DNA from: Candidatus Poribacteria bacterium
Lineage (GTDB): Bacteria > Poribacteria > WGA-4E > JAJDTR01
DNA length: 64,000 nt
Direction of reading: 5' to 3'
NCBI GenBank assembly: GCA_022827055.1
Contig: JAJDTR010000052.1
Coordinates: forward strand, 1-64,000
Positions within the stretch are counted from its first letter, which is position 1; every line of letters starts with the position of its first letter. The position numbers were made by a program, and so were the translations under genes. The notes below the pieces were generated by a model. That model searched no databases. It was given only the letters and a program-made list of their open reading frames with translations, and was not told the origin of the DNA. Positions 16,128-24,711 of the stretch are shown here, in pieces.

Positions 16128-16655
16128 TTACATGCCAAAGTTGCCGCGTGCGGCGTCCATCACTTCGCCCGTAATTTTTGCTATCCCTTTTTCCCGGGCG
16201 AATTCCTCGATTCCGGCTTTAGCCATCGATTGGACAAAACTGGGAATCCGATTCAGTCGGTCCTTGGCTTCCTCTGTCCATACCAAATCAGCCGGTTCGG
16301 ATTCCTGCGCCTGAAACGCGTCTGCAACCACCGACGTAAATGGACATTTACCACCCTCTTCCGACTCGGAGGCAGTTGAGGACGTTGGCTGGGGCGTATG
16401 ACTCGACGAGAGCGTTCCCTCTTTGTGATCGCTCAGAAAGGAACGCACCATCTGCATCGGCGGTGCGGTTTCACTTTTTCCACCGAGCTGAACGTCAAGG
16501 GATTTGAGCATTTGGGTTTCCCACGGGTTCATGTGCATGGCGATTTCCCCAAAGCAGTCCGGGCACTCAAAGATCGCGGTCAAGGAGCCGCCTTCGGGCG
16601 TTTTCGATTCTTTGAATTTCATGGCTGTGTTGCATTCAAGGCATAGGAATTTCAT
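16128..16655 (-). CDS. Zinc-ribbon protein with C-terminal PCP_red domain
   Basis: This 175-residue protein has an N-terminal zinc ribbon (CLEC at about 4-7 and CPDC at about 31-34), a low-complexity Ser/Thr linker (about 82-105, SSSHTPQPTSST), and a PCP_red domain (about 122-175: LVWTEEAKDRLNRIPSFVQSM...ITGEVMDAARGNF). The combination with a metal-binding ribbon parallels the larger stress protein at 20.7-22.6 kb. No catalytic motif is visible. It may act as an adaptor or metal-cluster carrier; this is inferred only from domain company. Confidence 0.78.
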   Translation of the reverse strand: MKFLCLECNTAMKFKESKTPEGGSLTAIFECPDCFGEIAMHMNPWETQMLKSLDVQLGGKSETAPPMQMVRSFLSDHKEGTLSSSHTPQPTSSTASESEEGGKCPFTSVVADAFQAQESEPADLVWTEEAKDRLNRIPSFVQSMAKAGIEEFAREKGIAKITGEVMDAARGNFGM

Positions 16656-16763
16656 TGGTTGGCTCCGGTCTAGCTAGAAGGTCGATGCAGCTTTGCCTAG
16701 ATCAAAGGACTACAGAAAGGAGTGACACTTTTGTGTATGTTTTAAAAGTGTTTGTACAGCGAT

Positions 16764-17657
16764 TTATATTTTGCGATTGAAAAAGGATTCCGTTTTCTGC
16801 GCAATTTTCGTTATGCTGCGGCTCGCGGGGGTGCCGGCGTATTCTTCCACGAATGCGTTACCGTTATCGGCAGCCATTGAGAGTCGCGGATCGAACGGTA
16901 TTTTACCGAGAAATGGAACCTCAAACTGCCGTGCCATCTCCTCCGTATTCCCCGAAGGAAACATATCTTCAGCCCTTCCACAATCCGCGCAGACATACGC
17001 TGTCATGTTTTCGACGAGACCAATGACCGGTGTGTTGAGCAATTTTTTCGCCATTGTCAACGATTTCTTGACGACCAATTGAGAAATTCCCGAAGGAATC
17101 GTAATGACGACCGTGCCGCCGAGACTCGGTAACAAATCAACGAGATTCGGCAGTCGATCTGTGCCCGGGGGTAGATCTATCAGGAGGTAGTCAAGTACTC
17201 CCCACTCGGTGTCGGACAGAAACTCGCGGAGCGCCGATATCTCCATTGTTCCGCGCCATGTGAATGCGTCCTTCTGAGTTTGGGCTTCCCACAAGACAGG
17301 TGTTTCGTCATCCTTCAGAAACAAGTCCATCGACATGACTCTGACACCTAGCGGACTGACAGCGGGTTTAACACCATTAGCACCATAATCAACTTTCGCG
17401 CCTCTCACGCCTATCATTTTGGCGATTGAAGGTCCGTTGATGTCGGCGTCGAGAACCCCAACACTGTTGCCCCGCATAGCAAGGGTTGAAGCGAGATTTG
17501 CCGTTATCGAACTCTTGCCTACGCCTCCTTTCCCACTCATTATGGCAACGGTATGGCGTACCGATTTTAGCCGTTCTTCCAATCGACTGAGTTGCCGCGT
17601 CACCTGCCCGGCTATGTCCGAGCCGCCATCGTTTGGAAGGTCGTTGTAGGTCTTCAT
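16764..17657 (-). CDS. Mrp/NBP35-type P-loop ATPase, Fe-S cluster carrier
   Basis: This 297-residue protein has the deviant Walker A GKGGVGKSS (about 41-49), the DADINGPS and LIDLPPGT motifs, and the C-terminal CADCGR (CxxC) that binds a bridging Fe-S cluster in Mrp/ApbC/NBP35 dimers. Members carry [4Fe-4S] clusters to apoproteins in the cytoplasm. The genes nearby include a SPASM-type radical SAM protein that would need several clusters. It lies between the zinc-ribbon/PCP_red gene and a universal stress protein in the same orientation. Very typical family length. Confidence 0.9.
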   Translation of the reverse strand: MKTYNDLPNDGGSDIAGQVTRQLSRLEERLKSVRHTVAIMSGKGGVGKSSITANLASTLAMRGNSVGVLDADINGPSIAKMIGVRGAKVDYGANGVKPAVSPLGVRVMSMDLFLKDDETPVLWEAQTQKDAFTWRGTMEISALREFLSDTEWGVLDYLLIDLPPGTDRLPNLVDLLPSLGGTVVITIPSGISQLVVKKSLTMAKKLLNTPVIGLVENMTAYVCADCGRAEDMFPSGNTEEMARQFEVPFLGKIPFDPRLSMAADNGNAFVEEYAGTPASRSITKIAQKTESFFNRKI

Positions 17658-17785
17658 GTTTTACGCTGCTTGGTCTTAAGCTGAACCCTGAAGGCTATCG
17701 ACTGTACACAATCCCGATACCTACGTGACGATAGCAACTGAACCGCTGAATCTCGTCCAATTTGAATAGAATCCTTCGATTGCGG

Positions 17786-18637
17786 TCAATGATAGATAAA
17801 CAGCGGGATGTCTGCGTGATCAATGAGGGATTTTGTTGCGCTACCGAAGACAAACTCCGATGCGGTTCGTTTGCCGTACGCACCCATGACGAGTAGATCA
17901 ATCTCATGCTCTCGGATATAGGACAGAATGGCTTTATCCGGACGCCCTCTCGAGTGCACTTTAGCCGGCTGTATCCCGTATCTGCCAACGTACTCTCCCA
18001 GTCTGTCGAGCAACCGCTTTGCGCGAGCCACATCGCTGTTGACATTCAGCAGGGTGATATCGCACTGATTCCAAATGTGGAGCAGCAGAAACATCTGAAT
18101 TGCCTTCGTAGCTTGAACGCTGTTGTCGTATGCGACAAGCACTTTCTTTATCTCTCTGACAGAATCCGGGACAGCAAAAACTGCTGTTAGCCCGTTGTGC
18201 AGAATTCGGTGCAGTGTGGTACCGCGCTCGCGCCCGACACCATGTCGAAAAAAGGTCTTTTGCCCGAGAATGATAAAATCGTGGAATTTCGATTCCTCGA
18301 TAATTTCCCGAAACGGGGTGCCAGTTTCCGAATGGATGGAATAGCGAATATCCTTCTCCCGACAGGTCCCCTCAAAGTCTTTAAGGATCTGGGCGACGAT
18401 ACCCCGTGCCTCTTTGACGTGGTGTTGCTCGCTGAGTTCATCGGAGCGCATGGCGCCAATCGGCGCAGGACCGCTTGCTCGCAGAATGCCGGGGAGATCG
18501 ATCACGCCGACACCGGTCAGAGAAGCGTCGTGTTCAACAGCGATTTGAGCGGCGTATTCGACGGCCGCCTGAGAATACTTTGAACCATCAAGGCATACTA
18601 GGATTTCGGCAAAATTCAACGGGGATTTGTTAGGCAC
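17786..18637 (-). CDS. Universal stress protein, two UspA domains
   Basis: This 283-residue protein has two tandem UspA domains (about 1-145 and 150-283). Both open with a typical strand (ILVCLDGS; VLVAYDNS), and the second ends with the nucleotide-binding pattern LVMGAYGKRTASEFVFGSATKSL, matching the G-2x-G-9x-G(S/T) ATP-binding consensus. The first domain has a weaker version (LGQKTFFRHG). The GTG start at 18637 has GGAGG about 6 nt upstream. It probably responds to stress or energy state by nucleotide binding. It follows the Mrp gene's neighbourhood and may belong to the same regulon as the larger UspA fusion at 20.7 kb. Confidence 0.88.
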   Translation of the reverse strand: MPNKSPLNFAEILVCLDGSKYSQAAVEYAAQIAVEHDASLTGVGVIDLPGILRASGPAPIGAMRSDELSEQHHVKEARGIVAQILKDFEGTCREKDIRYSIHSETGTPFREIIEESKFHDFIILGQKTFFRHGVGRERGTTLHRILHNGLTAVFAVPDSVREIKKVLVAYDNSVQATKAIQMFLLLHIWNQCDITLLNVNSDVARAKRLLDRLGEYVGRYGIQPAKVHSRGRPDKAILSYIREHEIDLLVMGAYGKRTASEFVFGSATKSLIDHADIPLFIYH

Positions 18638-18742
18638 CTAGACCTCCGTACAGTTTGAGATATGCACTAGTAATGTATGTTCAGCTTTCAGCCGAATGCA
18701 GCCACTTTCTGTCTATCTCATTTGCAATAGCTTATCGTCGCA

Positions 18743-19011
18743 CTAGAACCGATCTAGCAATCTGTCATATTCTGCATGAGAGCCAACCCAGAACCAAATT
18801 ATTTCTTCCTTCTCCGCTACTCCAACCGCCCGAAATCTATGTTGATGCGAACAGAATAGATGGGTTTCGTGCTGTGCACCCTCTTGAACCTAAGACTCGG
18901 ATGATTTGGGTTGGCCTTAAAATGCTTGTATGCTTCTCTCACTTGATGGCGGACATCGTTTGGCAACCTAGCGAACATTCGGCGGAGCTGCTTTTTCGTT
19001 CTTTAAATCAT
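18743..19011 (-). pseudogene. RelE/ParE-like toxin, broken
   Basis: An ATG at 19011 overlaps the antitoxin stop (ATGA), the classic coupling in such modules, but the third codon is TAA. The frame then reads RTKKQLRRMFARLPNDVRHQ and on through FKANPNHPSLRFKRVHS to YSVRINIDF. Near 18831 a single-base loss shifts the frame: the continuation RAVGVAEKEEIIWFWVGSHAEY is found in another frame and ends at 18743. The segment lengths and order match a complete RelE-like toxin of about 88 residues. A nonsense codon plus a frameshift make it inactive. Confidence 0.8.
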
Positions 19012-19226
19012 AGGTGGTCGGGATCTAATTCTTGAGTTTGACCACTCCGATGTTCGGTGAACGCTTCAGAAGCCAACTTGGACAATGTATCTTGAGAATC
19101 TGCGAATAGTTTAGTCCAACGTTTCTCAGATTGGAGTTCGACAAACAGCCATTCTGCCAGCGCATCTTGTTCACTTGGCGAAAGTTTTGAGGCCTCGGCA
19201 AACGCTTTTTCGAGTTGTGCTGTCAT
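19008..19226 (-). CDS. Antitoxin-like small protein (partner toxin is broken)
   Basis: This 72-residue protein is acidic and helical (MTAQLEKAFAEASKLSPSEQDALAEWLFVELQSEKRW), with the Leu-Ser-x-x-Glu-Gln-Asp pattern common in small antitoxins paired with RelE/ParE-type toxins. The ATG at 19226 has GGAG about 8 nt upstream. Its stop overlaps the start of the toxin remnant by 4 bp. Normally such a protein binds and neutralises its toxin and represses the promoter; here only it remains intact. Confidence 0.7.
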   Translation of the reverse strand: MTAQLEKAFAEASKLSPSEQDALAEWLFVELQSEKRWTKLFADSQDTLSKLASEAFTEHRSGQTQELDPDHL

Positions 19227-19447
19227 CAAGAATTCTCCATACGAAAATGCGGGACACGGAATTACAGACGTTTAGACCAACGCGAAAATCTCGGCAAGTT
19301 CTACGAATAATGATACATAAAGCCTACCACCTACTTGGCCATCGCGCCATCTTCCAAGCGGCGACCAGTTCTACCTCGTTTTAGGTTTAGCGTCCACCAC
19401 TTGCGCCACCGCCAGGACCGGGTTGATGTCATCTAACGATGATGGGA

Positions 19448-20512
19448 TTATTGGCTCTGTTCGCGCGGGAGTGTGACCTGATCCGGAACAACAATCTCGC
19501 CGGCAATGATCTGTGCTTTTAGCGATTCAACGCGATTTATGTTTTCGTCGGACAGTAGAGACCGATTGTGTTCATCAAAAGCATAGCTGACTCCGCCGTC
19601 TCCAAGTCCGAGGTATCGCGCTCCTCCTATGAAAGTACCCTCGGCAGTTTCATTGATTACTTTGATCACGGAGGCCGAAAGTTCTTTGACCATGCTCGTC
19701 AGAACTATACCAGGTTCGAGGTAATTACCGTTGGAGTCTACCCATATGATAAATCTTTGCTGCTCTCTCGCCGCTTCGAGCACTCCGTTGCCAGCTCCGC
19801 CCGCAGCAGTGTAGATCACATCTGCCCCGCTCTCATATTGCGCCAATGCTATCTCTTTCGCCCTTTCCGGCATTCCAAAACCGGTTGCATCTTCGCTGAT
19901 GTACTCCACGATGACTACGGCGTCAGGATTGACGGCGTGAACACCGGCGACATAACCGGCTTCAAACTCCTGAAGCAACGGCACATCGGCTCCGCCGATA
20001 TAGCCAATCTTCCCACTATCGGATTTCAGTGCGGCGATTGCACCCACCAGAAACGACCCCTCGTTTGCTTTGTAGTTTATGGATGCGACATTCGGAACAT
20101 CGAGGGCAACATCAAAGATAGCAAATTGTACATCGGGAAAGTCGGGCGCCGCGTTCGCTAGAGGGGCTCCCATTTGGTAGCCTGCCGTCAATACGAGGTC
20201 CGAATTTTGAGCGGCTTCTCTTATCTGCATTTCCGCCACTGCCGGATCGCTCTCCATTCCCGCAACCTCGGTGAGGATAATGCCGAGTTCTGCTTCAGCC
20301 GTTCTTACACCGATATGAAAACTATCACAGTAACCGGAGTCGCCAATACAATCGTTCGGATAAATCATGGTGACGCGAAGAGGGACGGCATCAGCGTCGT
20401 CCGGCAGGTCCGAAAGAATGGCTTGCTGGATGAGATCGCAGCCAGACACTCCGATAAAAAGTATTGTTAATGCCAGTATAGGAAGATATTTCGTTATGCT
20501 AAGATTCCTCAT
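19448..20512 (-). CDS. BMP-family (PnrA-like) substrate-binding lipoprotein
   Basis: This protein of about 354 residues has a lipoprotein signal peptide with lipobox VSGC (Cys at about 25) and a BMP/PnrA fold: motifs AAQNSDLVLTAGYQM, FAIFDV, NEGSFLVGAIAAL, KIGYIGGADVPLLQEFEAGY, GADVIYTAAGGAGNGVLEAA and IIWVDSNGNY. In this family the aromatic and Asp residues bind nucleosides. It would capture nucleosides or related ligands outside the inner membrane for an ABC importer. The ATG at 20512 with GGGAG 6 nt upstream is preferred to longer frames. No matching permease or ATPase lies nearby. Confidence 0.85.
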   Translation of the reverse strand: MRNLSITKYLPILALTILFIGVSGCDLIQQAILSDLPDDADAVPLRVTMIYPNDCIGDSGYCDSFHIGVRTAEAELGIILTEVAGMESDPAVAEMQIREAAQNSDLVLTAGYQMGAPLANAAPDFPDVQFAIFDVALDVPNVASINYKANEGSFLVGAIAALKSDSGKIGYIGGADVPLLQEFEAGYVAGVHAVNPDAVVIVEYISEDATGFGMPERAKEIALAQYESGADVIYTAAGGAGNGVLEAAREQQRFIIWVDSNGNYLEPGIVLTSMVKELSASVIKVINETAEGTFIGGARYLGLGDGGVSYAFDEHNRSLLSDENINRVESLKAQIIAGEIVVPDQVTLPREQSQ

Positions 20513-20655
20513 ATTTTCTCCCATTTGATAGATGATTGCCCAATGTATACGTGATGTCAAATCGCCGAAATGGTAGCACAAGAGATGGTCGAATGCAAGG
20601 TTTGCGGACGCGAAGATGAACACCGTACGCAACATCGCTCGCCGTAAGAAAGGCT

Positions 20656-20672
20656 GGTGCGCAGTGCGCACC
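20656..20672 (-). repeat. Hairpin of the TAGGGTGsGCACTGCsCACC family, copy 2
   Basis: A 7-bp stem with a 3-nt loop directly follows the stop codon of the UspA/PCP_red gene. Read on the minus strand it is GGTGCGC-ACT-GCGCACC and differs from 6717-6733 by a compensated C-G for G-C pair. It might end transcripts, but no U-run follows. Confidence 0.65.
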
Positions 20673-22583
20673 CTACGGGCTCTGCTTCTGATCCTGCTGA
20701 TAGTAGGTGCCGAGGACTTCGTTATCCAAGCTTCGTCCCTCTTCAATCACCTGCGCGGTAAATTCCAGGTTGATCGTCTTGACTTTCGCCTCCCGTGCGC
20801 GCTGCTCAACGCGGGATAGGGTGATGTTGCGCATGAATCCGGCGGGGACGAGGTCCAGGCGTTCGCGGGCATCCGGTGTCCACTCAAACTCGCTCTCGAA
20901 TGTTTCCACTTGGGCGGCATCGGAGGATTCACGAGATTGGGCGGCTTCTTTGAGTTCGGGAGCGTCTTCGCGCACGGCGGACGCTTGGTTCATGCCCTCA
21001 TTAACAATCCGCATGGCGAAATCATTGGTGATAGTACCGATTTTCCGGGTACGCGCCGATTTTTCGATTCGCGCCTTGACGTTGCGCCTCATGTATCCGC
21101 GCGGCACATTCCGCAAGGCTTTCTTCGCCTGATCCGACCACTGAAGCCGGTGCCCGTCGAATGTCTGCTCCTCACTCACGCCGCCTTCTTGATGTGCGAT
21201 CGTCTGGAGTGAGTCCTTGTCAACCATCTGGAATTGCTCGCCATCAACACCGCAGACAGGACATTTTACGGGCTGCTGGTCGCGCGCGGCGTAACCGCAA
21301 TCACCGCAGATAAAGGTCTTAACGGCATTAGAGTCCAGAACAGTTTGTGTCGCAATCTGTTTAGCAACCTTGGTCATCCGCTCCGCCGAACGTCCCGGCA
21401 TGAAGGCTTCCATCGCCTGCTCAATTACGCTCTCGGTAATCACGGAATGACCTCGTTCAATGGCGTAACGGTGGACGGCTGTTCGCGCGATGCCCTGTAT
21501 CTGCGGCGGCGCTTTTGCCATTCGATCCATAGCTTCCTGCGTCCAGACAACTGTCTCCTCGGCTTTTACATCAATTTTGGGGACGTACCGGTCACTAGAG
21601 AGCAGCACATTGCACGGCGCGAGCCGCAACAGGTTTTCGGTGTTGCTGCCGATGTCCATATTCGTTTCGCTATGGACGCCGATACGTCCTAGCACGAGCA
21701 TCCATGGCTGAGTCTTTCGAGTGTATTGCAAGATTTTTTCAAAGGCTTTGCCGTCAAGCAAGGTGATTTTAAGATTGTATCCGTGATCTTCCTTTGCAAT
21801 GGTGCGAGCGATTTCCAGATGGGATTGATAGATTTTAGCGAGTCCGGTGTCGATAACCTCTTCGTGCAGCTGCTCCTGCTCTTTGAATCTAAAAGTTTTG
21901 GATGCGCGCTCCGTTAGAACGTTTACCACCGAATTGAAGACAACATAGTGAAGATAAGGGTCGTAAACGCCGATTGCCTCGACTTGCCTGTCAAACGCCT
22001 TGCCGATGCGAATGGCTGTTTTCAGTCCGGCGAATGATTCGGGGCTACCATCAATCCCGACGAGGATATGCCCCGGTTGGTCAAGAAACCCTTCGGTATT
22101 CCGGACGACGAGAGTGTCGGTCTGGATGCGCCTTGCAACTCGCTCCACGACGCCGCCTAGCAGGCTGTCCTTCACCGCGCCCATACCGAGGGCACCCATT
22201 ATCACAAGGTCGTAATCGCTCTCCTGAATATCCTCGACCAGCTTAATGAAGTGTTTACCTTCCGGCATCTTCGCTTCAAAGAGAATGTCATTTTCCGCGC
22301 ACTTTTTCTTCATTACCTCAAGGTACGAATCGGAAATCAACTGAAGCCCCATCGTGATTAGGGTGTCATGAATGCGGCGCTGTTTTTCGAGTTCGGCTTC
22401 ATCCTGATATTCTTCGGGGAGAGTGTACTCCATCTGTTTAAAACGCACATCGTGCATTTTCGCCGCGTAGACATGGGAACCGATGAGCTGCGAACCAAAT
22501 TTCTTGGCGAACTCTACGGCGAAGTTGACGCTTGCATCGGAATGATCCGAATTGTCAACGGGTACATAGATTTTTTTGAACAT
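20673..22583 (-). CDS. Two-domain UspA protein fused to a rubredoxin-like knuckle and three PCP_red domains
   Basis: This is a 636-residue multidomain protein. Residues 1-145 and about 155-310 are UspA domains (first ends LGMGAVKDSLLGGVVERV, close to the G-2x-G-9x-G(S/T) ATP-binding pattern; second opens ILVGIDGSPES). A PCP_red domain follows at about 340-395 (VVWTQEAMDRMAKAPPQIQG). At about 423-450 there is a rubredoxin-type pair of knuckles (CGDCGY...CPVCGV) that could hold iron. Two further PCP_red domains lie at about 476-530 (LQWSDQAKKALRNVPRGYM) and 564-620 (FEWTPDARERLDLVPAGFM). Such a chain of nucleotide-sensing, metal-binding and PCP_red modules suggests a stress-responsive hub for redox or metal-cofactor proteins. 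The function is unproven. Confidence 0.85.
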   Translation of the reverse strand: MFKKIYVPVDNSDHSDASVNFAVEFAKKFGSQLIGSHVYAAKMHDVRFKQMEYTLPEEYQDEAELEKQRRIHDTLITMGLQLISDSYLEVMKKKCAENDILFEAKMPEGKHFIKLVEDIQESDYDLVIMGALGMGAVKDSLLGGVVERVARRIQTDTLVVRNTEGFLDQPGHILVGIDGSPESFAGLKTAIRIGKAFDRQVEAIGVYDPYLHYVVFNSVVNVLTERASKTFRFKEQEQLHEEVIDTGLAKIYQSHLEIARTIAKEDHGYNLKITLLDGKAFEKILQYTRKTQPWMLVLGRIGVHSETNMDIGSNTENLLRLAPCNVLLSSDRYVPKIDVKAEETVVWTQEAMDRMAKAPPQIQGIARTAVHRYAIERGHSVITESVIEQAMEAFMPGRSAERMTKVAKQIATQTVLDSNAVKTFICGDCGYAARDQQPVKCPVCGVDGEQFQMVDKDSLQTIAHQEGGVSEEQTFDGHRLQWSDQAKKALRNVPRGYMRRNVKARIEKSARTRKIGTITNDFAMRIVNEGMNQASAVREDAPELKEAAQSRESSDAAQVETFESEFEWTPDARERLDLVPAGFMRNITLSRVEQRAREAKVKTINLEFTAQVIEEGRSLDNEVLGTYYQQDQKQSP

Positions 22584-22707
22584 CCTTCCTCCTCCGGTTT
22601 ACGTTTTCGCGAATGTGTTTTTTCGTCAAGACAAAGATTAATCTTTAATTTTAGGGGTAAGGGACGCCGAATTCCAGATCGGCAAGAACAAAGGAATCAC
22701 GACTCGT

Positions 22708-23535
22708 TCAATGCTGCCAAAGGCTGGCGTCTTTGATTAGGCTGCTAGCCCATTCAATGACCTTTTCATCTGCATGAATGACGAATTCTTGTCCGCGGCC
22801 CGCCGACTGGAAATAGCCGTCCTTCCACGAATTTTCCGAATGGTATGATATTTTGACGTTTCGGAAAATTTCCGGGTTGAGGTTCCAGCGACTTCTCGAT
22901 TCCCCATCCTTTGTTAACACCTTCCGCTCGTTAAACTCAAAGACTCCTGCGCCGGGGTAGGCCGGGTGAAAACTAAGATTTGGTTCGGCGACATAGATTG
23001 TATTGTTTTTCCGCTTCCTTGCTGCCGCATAGGCATGAGAATGATCATTTAGCCAATCCGGCAGTTTAGCGGCTCCGCTGGCACAGAAAATGTCACCTAT
23101 TTCCAAGTAACCAAAAATGGCGTGGAAACCGTTATCGTCGCCCTGAAAGCGTAACTTTCCACCAACCTCTTGCGTATGGCGGAACCAACCGAAAAAGAGA
23201 AATAGATCTCCGCGCGCAACCCCTTGGTTCTCCAGATGCGATTCCGCAGCTCTGCCTTGTCCGAATGCCGGCAGCCAATTTTGAGGACGCTTTCGTACCC
23301 CTCGAACAAGATCGGGATCCAGATGAACCGCTTCGCGCTCTTTTTTGGCTCCGGAATCAAGGTCTTCAAGAATCTCCGCGTACGATCTGCCTCCGGGCGC
23401 AATGATGTCGCTATAGGTCAAGGTCTCCCAGTCCCCGGGAACCGGGAGGGTAAGCATCTTGCCGTCAGGCAATACGGGACTCGGATGTCCACCGATAGCG
23501 CTGTCAAACCCCTTTCGACTAAGTATTATCTTCAC
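22708..23535 (-). CDS. Nmad3-like putative nucleotide modification protein
   Basis: This 275-residue soluble protein begins KIILSRKGFDSAIGGHPSPVLPDGKMLTLPVP, which matches my memory of the Nmad3 (nucleotide modification associated domain 3) family, and contains the conserved DPDLVRG and FLFFGWFRHT blocks. The family was named from association with phage or mobile DNA-modification genes; the biochemical activity is not established. Here no phage or base-modification genes are nearby, and its neighbours are a stress protein and a small membrane protein. Family identity rests on the N-terminal signature alone. Confidence 0.7.
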   Translation of the reverse strand: MKIILSRKGFDSAIGGHPSPVLPDGKMLTLPVPGDWETLTYSDIIAPGGRSYAEILEDLDSGAKKEREAVHLDPDLVRGVRKRPQNWLPAFGQGRAAESHLENQGVARGDLFLFFGWFRHTQEVGGKLRFQGDDNGFHAIFGYLEIGDIFCASGAAKLPDWLNDHSHAYAAARKRKNNTIYVAEPNLSFHPAYPGAGVFEFNERKVLTKDGESRSRWNLNPEIFRNVKISYHSENSWKDGYFQSAGRGQEFVIHADEKVIEWASSLIKDASLWQH

Positions 23536-23586
23536 CGACCTACCTTCAGCTGTTATCGCATATTGCGCTTGACGGAGCGTTGATGT

Positions 23587-23856
23587 CTAGGAGGGACTTC
23601 TCCCTTCCCGTTTCCGCCCCCAGAACCCGCCCAAAAGATGTCCCAAGATTGCTCCGGTGAAGAGGTAGGGAATCGCCGTCCAATCCCAGTGCAGAATGAA
23701 ACGACGGGTTAGGACGTTGAGGAGAATCGGGAGATAGATGGTTCGTCCCCAGGGGCGAGAGAATTTTCTGAAACGGACTCGGTAATACCCGAAAGGAAGG
23801 TTGATGAGGAAAATAAGGATCGCTACACCCAGCCGTGGCACGTCAAGCCCAATCAT
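23587..23856 (-). CDS. Small membrane protein of unknown function
   Basis: This 89-residue protein has an N-terminal hydrophobic segment (VAILIFLINLPFGYYRV), a basic stretch (RFRKFSRPWGR), two further weaker hydrophobic segments and a basic end (FWGRKREGRSPS). I do not recognise the family. It lies 30 bp upstream of the Nmad3 gene's stop-side neighbour and downstream of the SCO gene, all in the same direction, so it may be the last gene of the oxidase transcript. Confidence 0.6.
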   Translation of the reverse strand: MIGLDVPRLGVAILIFLINLPFGYYRVRFRKFSRPWGRTIYLPILLNVLTRRFILHWDWTAIPYLFTGAILGHLLGGFWGRKREGRSPS

Positions 23857-23886
23857 TTCGACCTTCTTTCTCTGAAGCGATATTAA

Positions 23887-24549
23887 CTATCTCAGCAAGG
23901 TTTTTATGTCTCGCCGAAGGCGCTGGAGATTGGCCTTACTTCGGCTATCATAGTAGCCGCGTACTTTTCCCTGTCGGTCCACAAGAACAAAGCGAGTGCT
24001 ATGCAGAATTTCACTCCCCCGATGTCCGGTTGCCAGATTGAATCCTTCGTGCGCAAGCTGATAAATTGAGGTCTTCTCACCGGTCAGAAATGCCCAGCGA
24101 CTGCCGTCCACACCGAAATCGTCTGCATAGCGGGAGAGCACAGCGGGGGTATCGCGCTCCGGATCGACAGAGAAAGAGACGAAACGAAGTTCGGATTCGG
24201 ACGCAAACTCATTCTGAAGCCGCACCATTTCATCGGTCATCGGTGGACAAATGGTGGGACAGCTTGTGAAGATAAAATCCGCAACCCAAATTTTACCACT
24301 CAAATCCGAGAGCGACATCGCGCGACCATGCTGATTGGTCAGATCGAAATCAGGCAGTTGATGATGAACCGCCAACCTCGACAGAGGACTCACAGATTCT
24401 GACGTTTCTCCCGGTTGATACACGAACGACTTAATGTTAGCAACGACAATTCCGGCAATCACAAGAGCTAACACGCTCCAGAGAAATGCGCGCAGTATCC
24501 TCTTGTTGGACGAGAGAACCTGTTCCGGAGGTTTGACTTCGGCTTCCAT
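23887..24549 (-). CDS. SCO family copper chaperone for cytochrome oxidase
   Basis: This 220-residue protein has an N-terminal membrane anchor (about 20-42) and a thioredoxin-like SCO domain. The copper-binding CxxxC reads TSCPTICPP (about 123-131), and the distal histidine sits in ILHSTRFVLVD. SCO proteins bring copper to the CuA site of oxidase subunit II from the periplasmic side. It closes the oxidase gene cluster, 160 bp after subunit IV. Length and motifs are standard. Confidence 0.92.
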   Translation of the reverse strand: MEAEVKPPEQVLSSNKRILRAFLWSVLALVIAGIVVANIKSFVYQPGETSESVSPLSRLAVHHQLPDFDLTNQHGRAMSLSDLSGKIWVADFIFTSCPTICPPMTDEMVRLQNEFASESELRFVSFSVDPERDTPAVLSRYADDFGVDGSRWAFLTGEKTSIYQLAHEGFNLATGHRGSEILHSTRFVLVDRQGKVRGYYDSRSKANLQRLRRDIKTLLR

Positions 24550-24711
24550 AGAGTAAAGCGTAAAACGCGGAATTCATCCACGTCTAACGTTAATTTTAAA
24601 CATTAAACGCGGTTTTCTGAAGGAAGAATGGAAGAGCGAGGATTCTCTCCCATCATTCCAGTTCATCGCTTCCACACCACCCTCAAGATGTAAAATCTTC
24701 TCAAATCCTGC

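Noticed and set aside
18655-19035. Plus-strand reading frame over the toxin remnant
   Set aside because: It is the antisense of the RelE-like remnant, which explains the sequence better.
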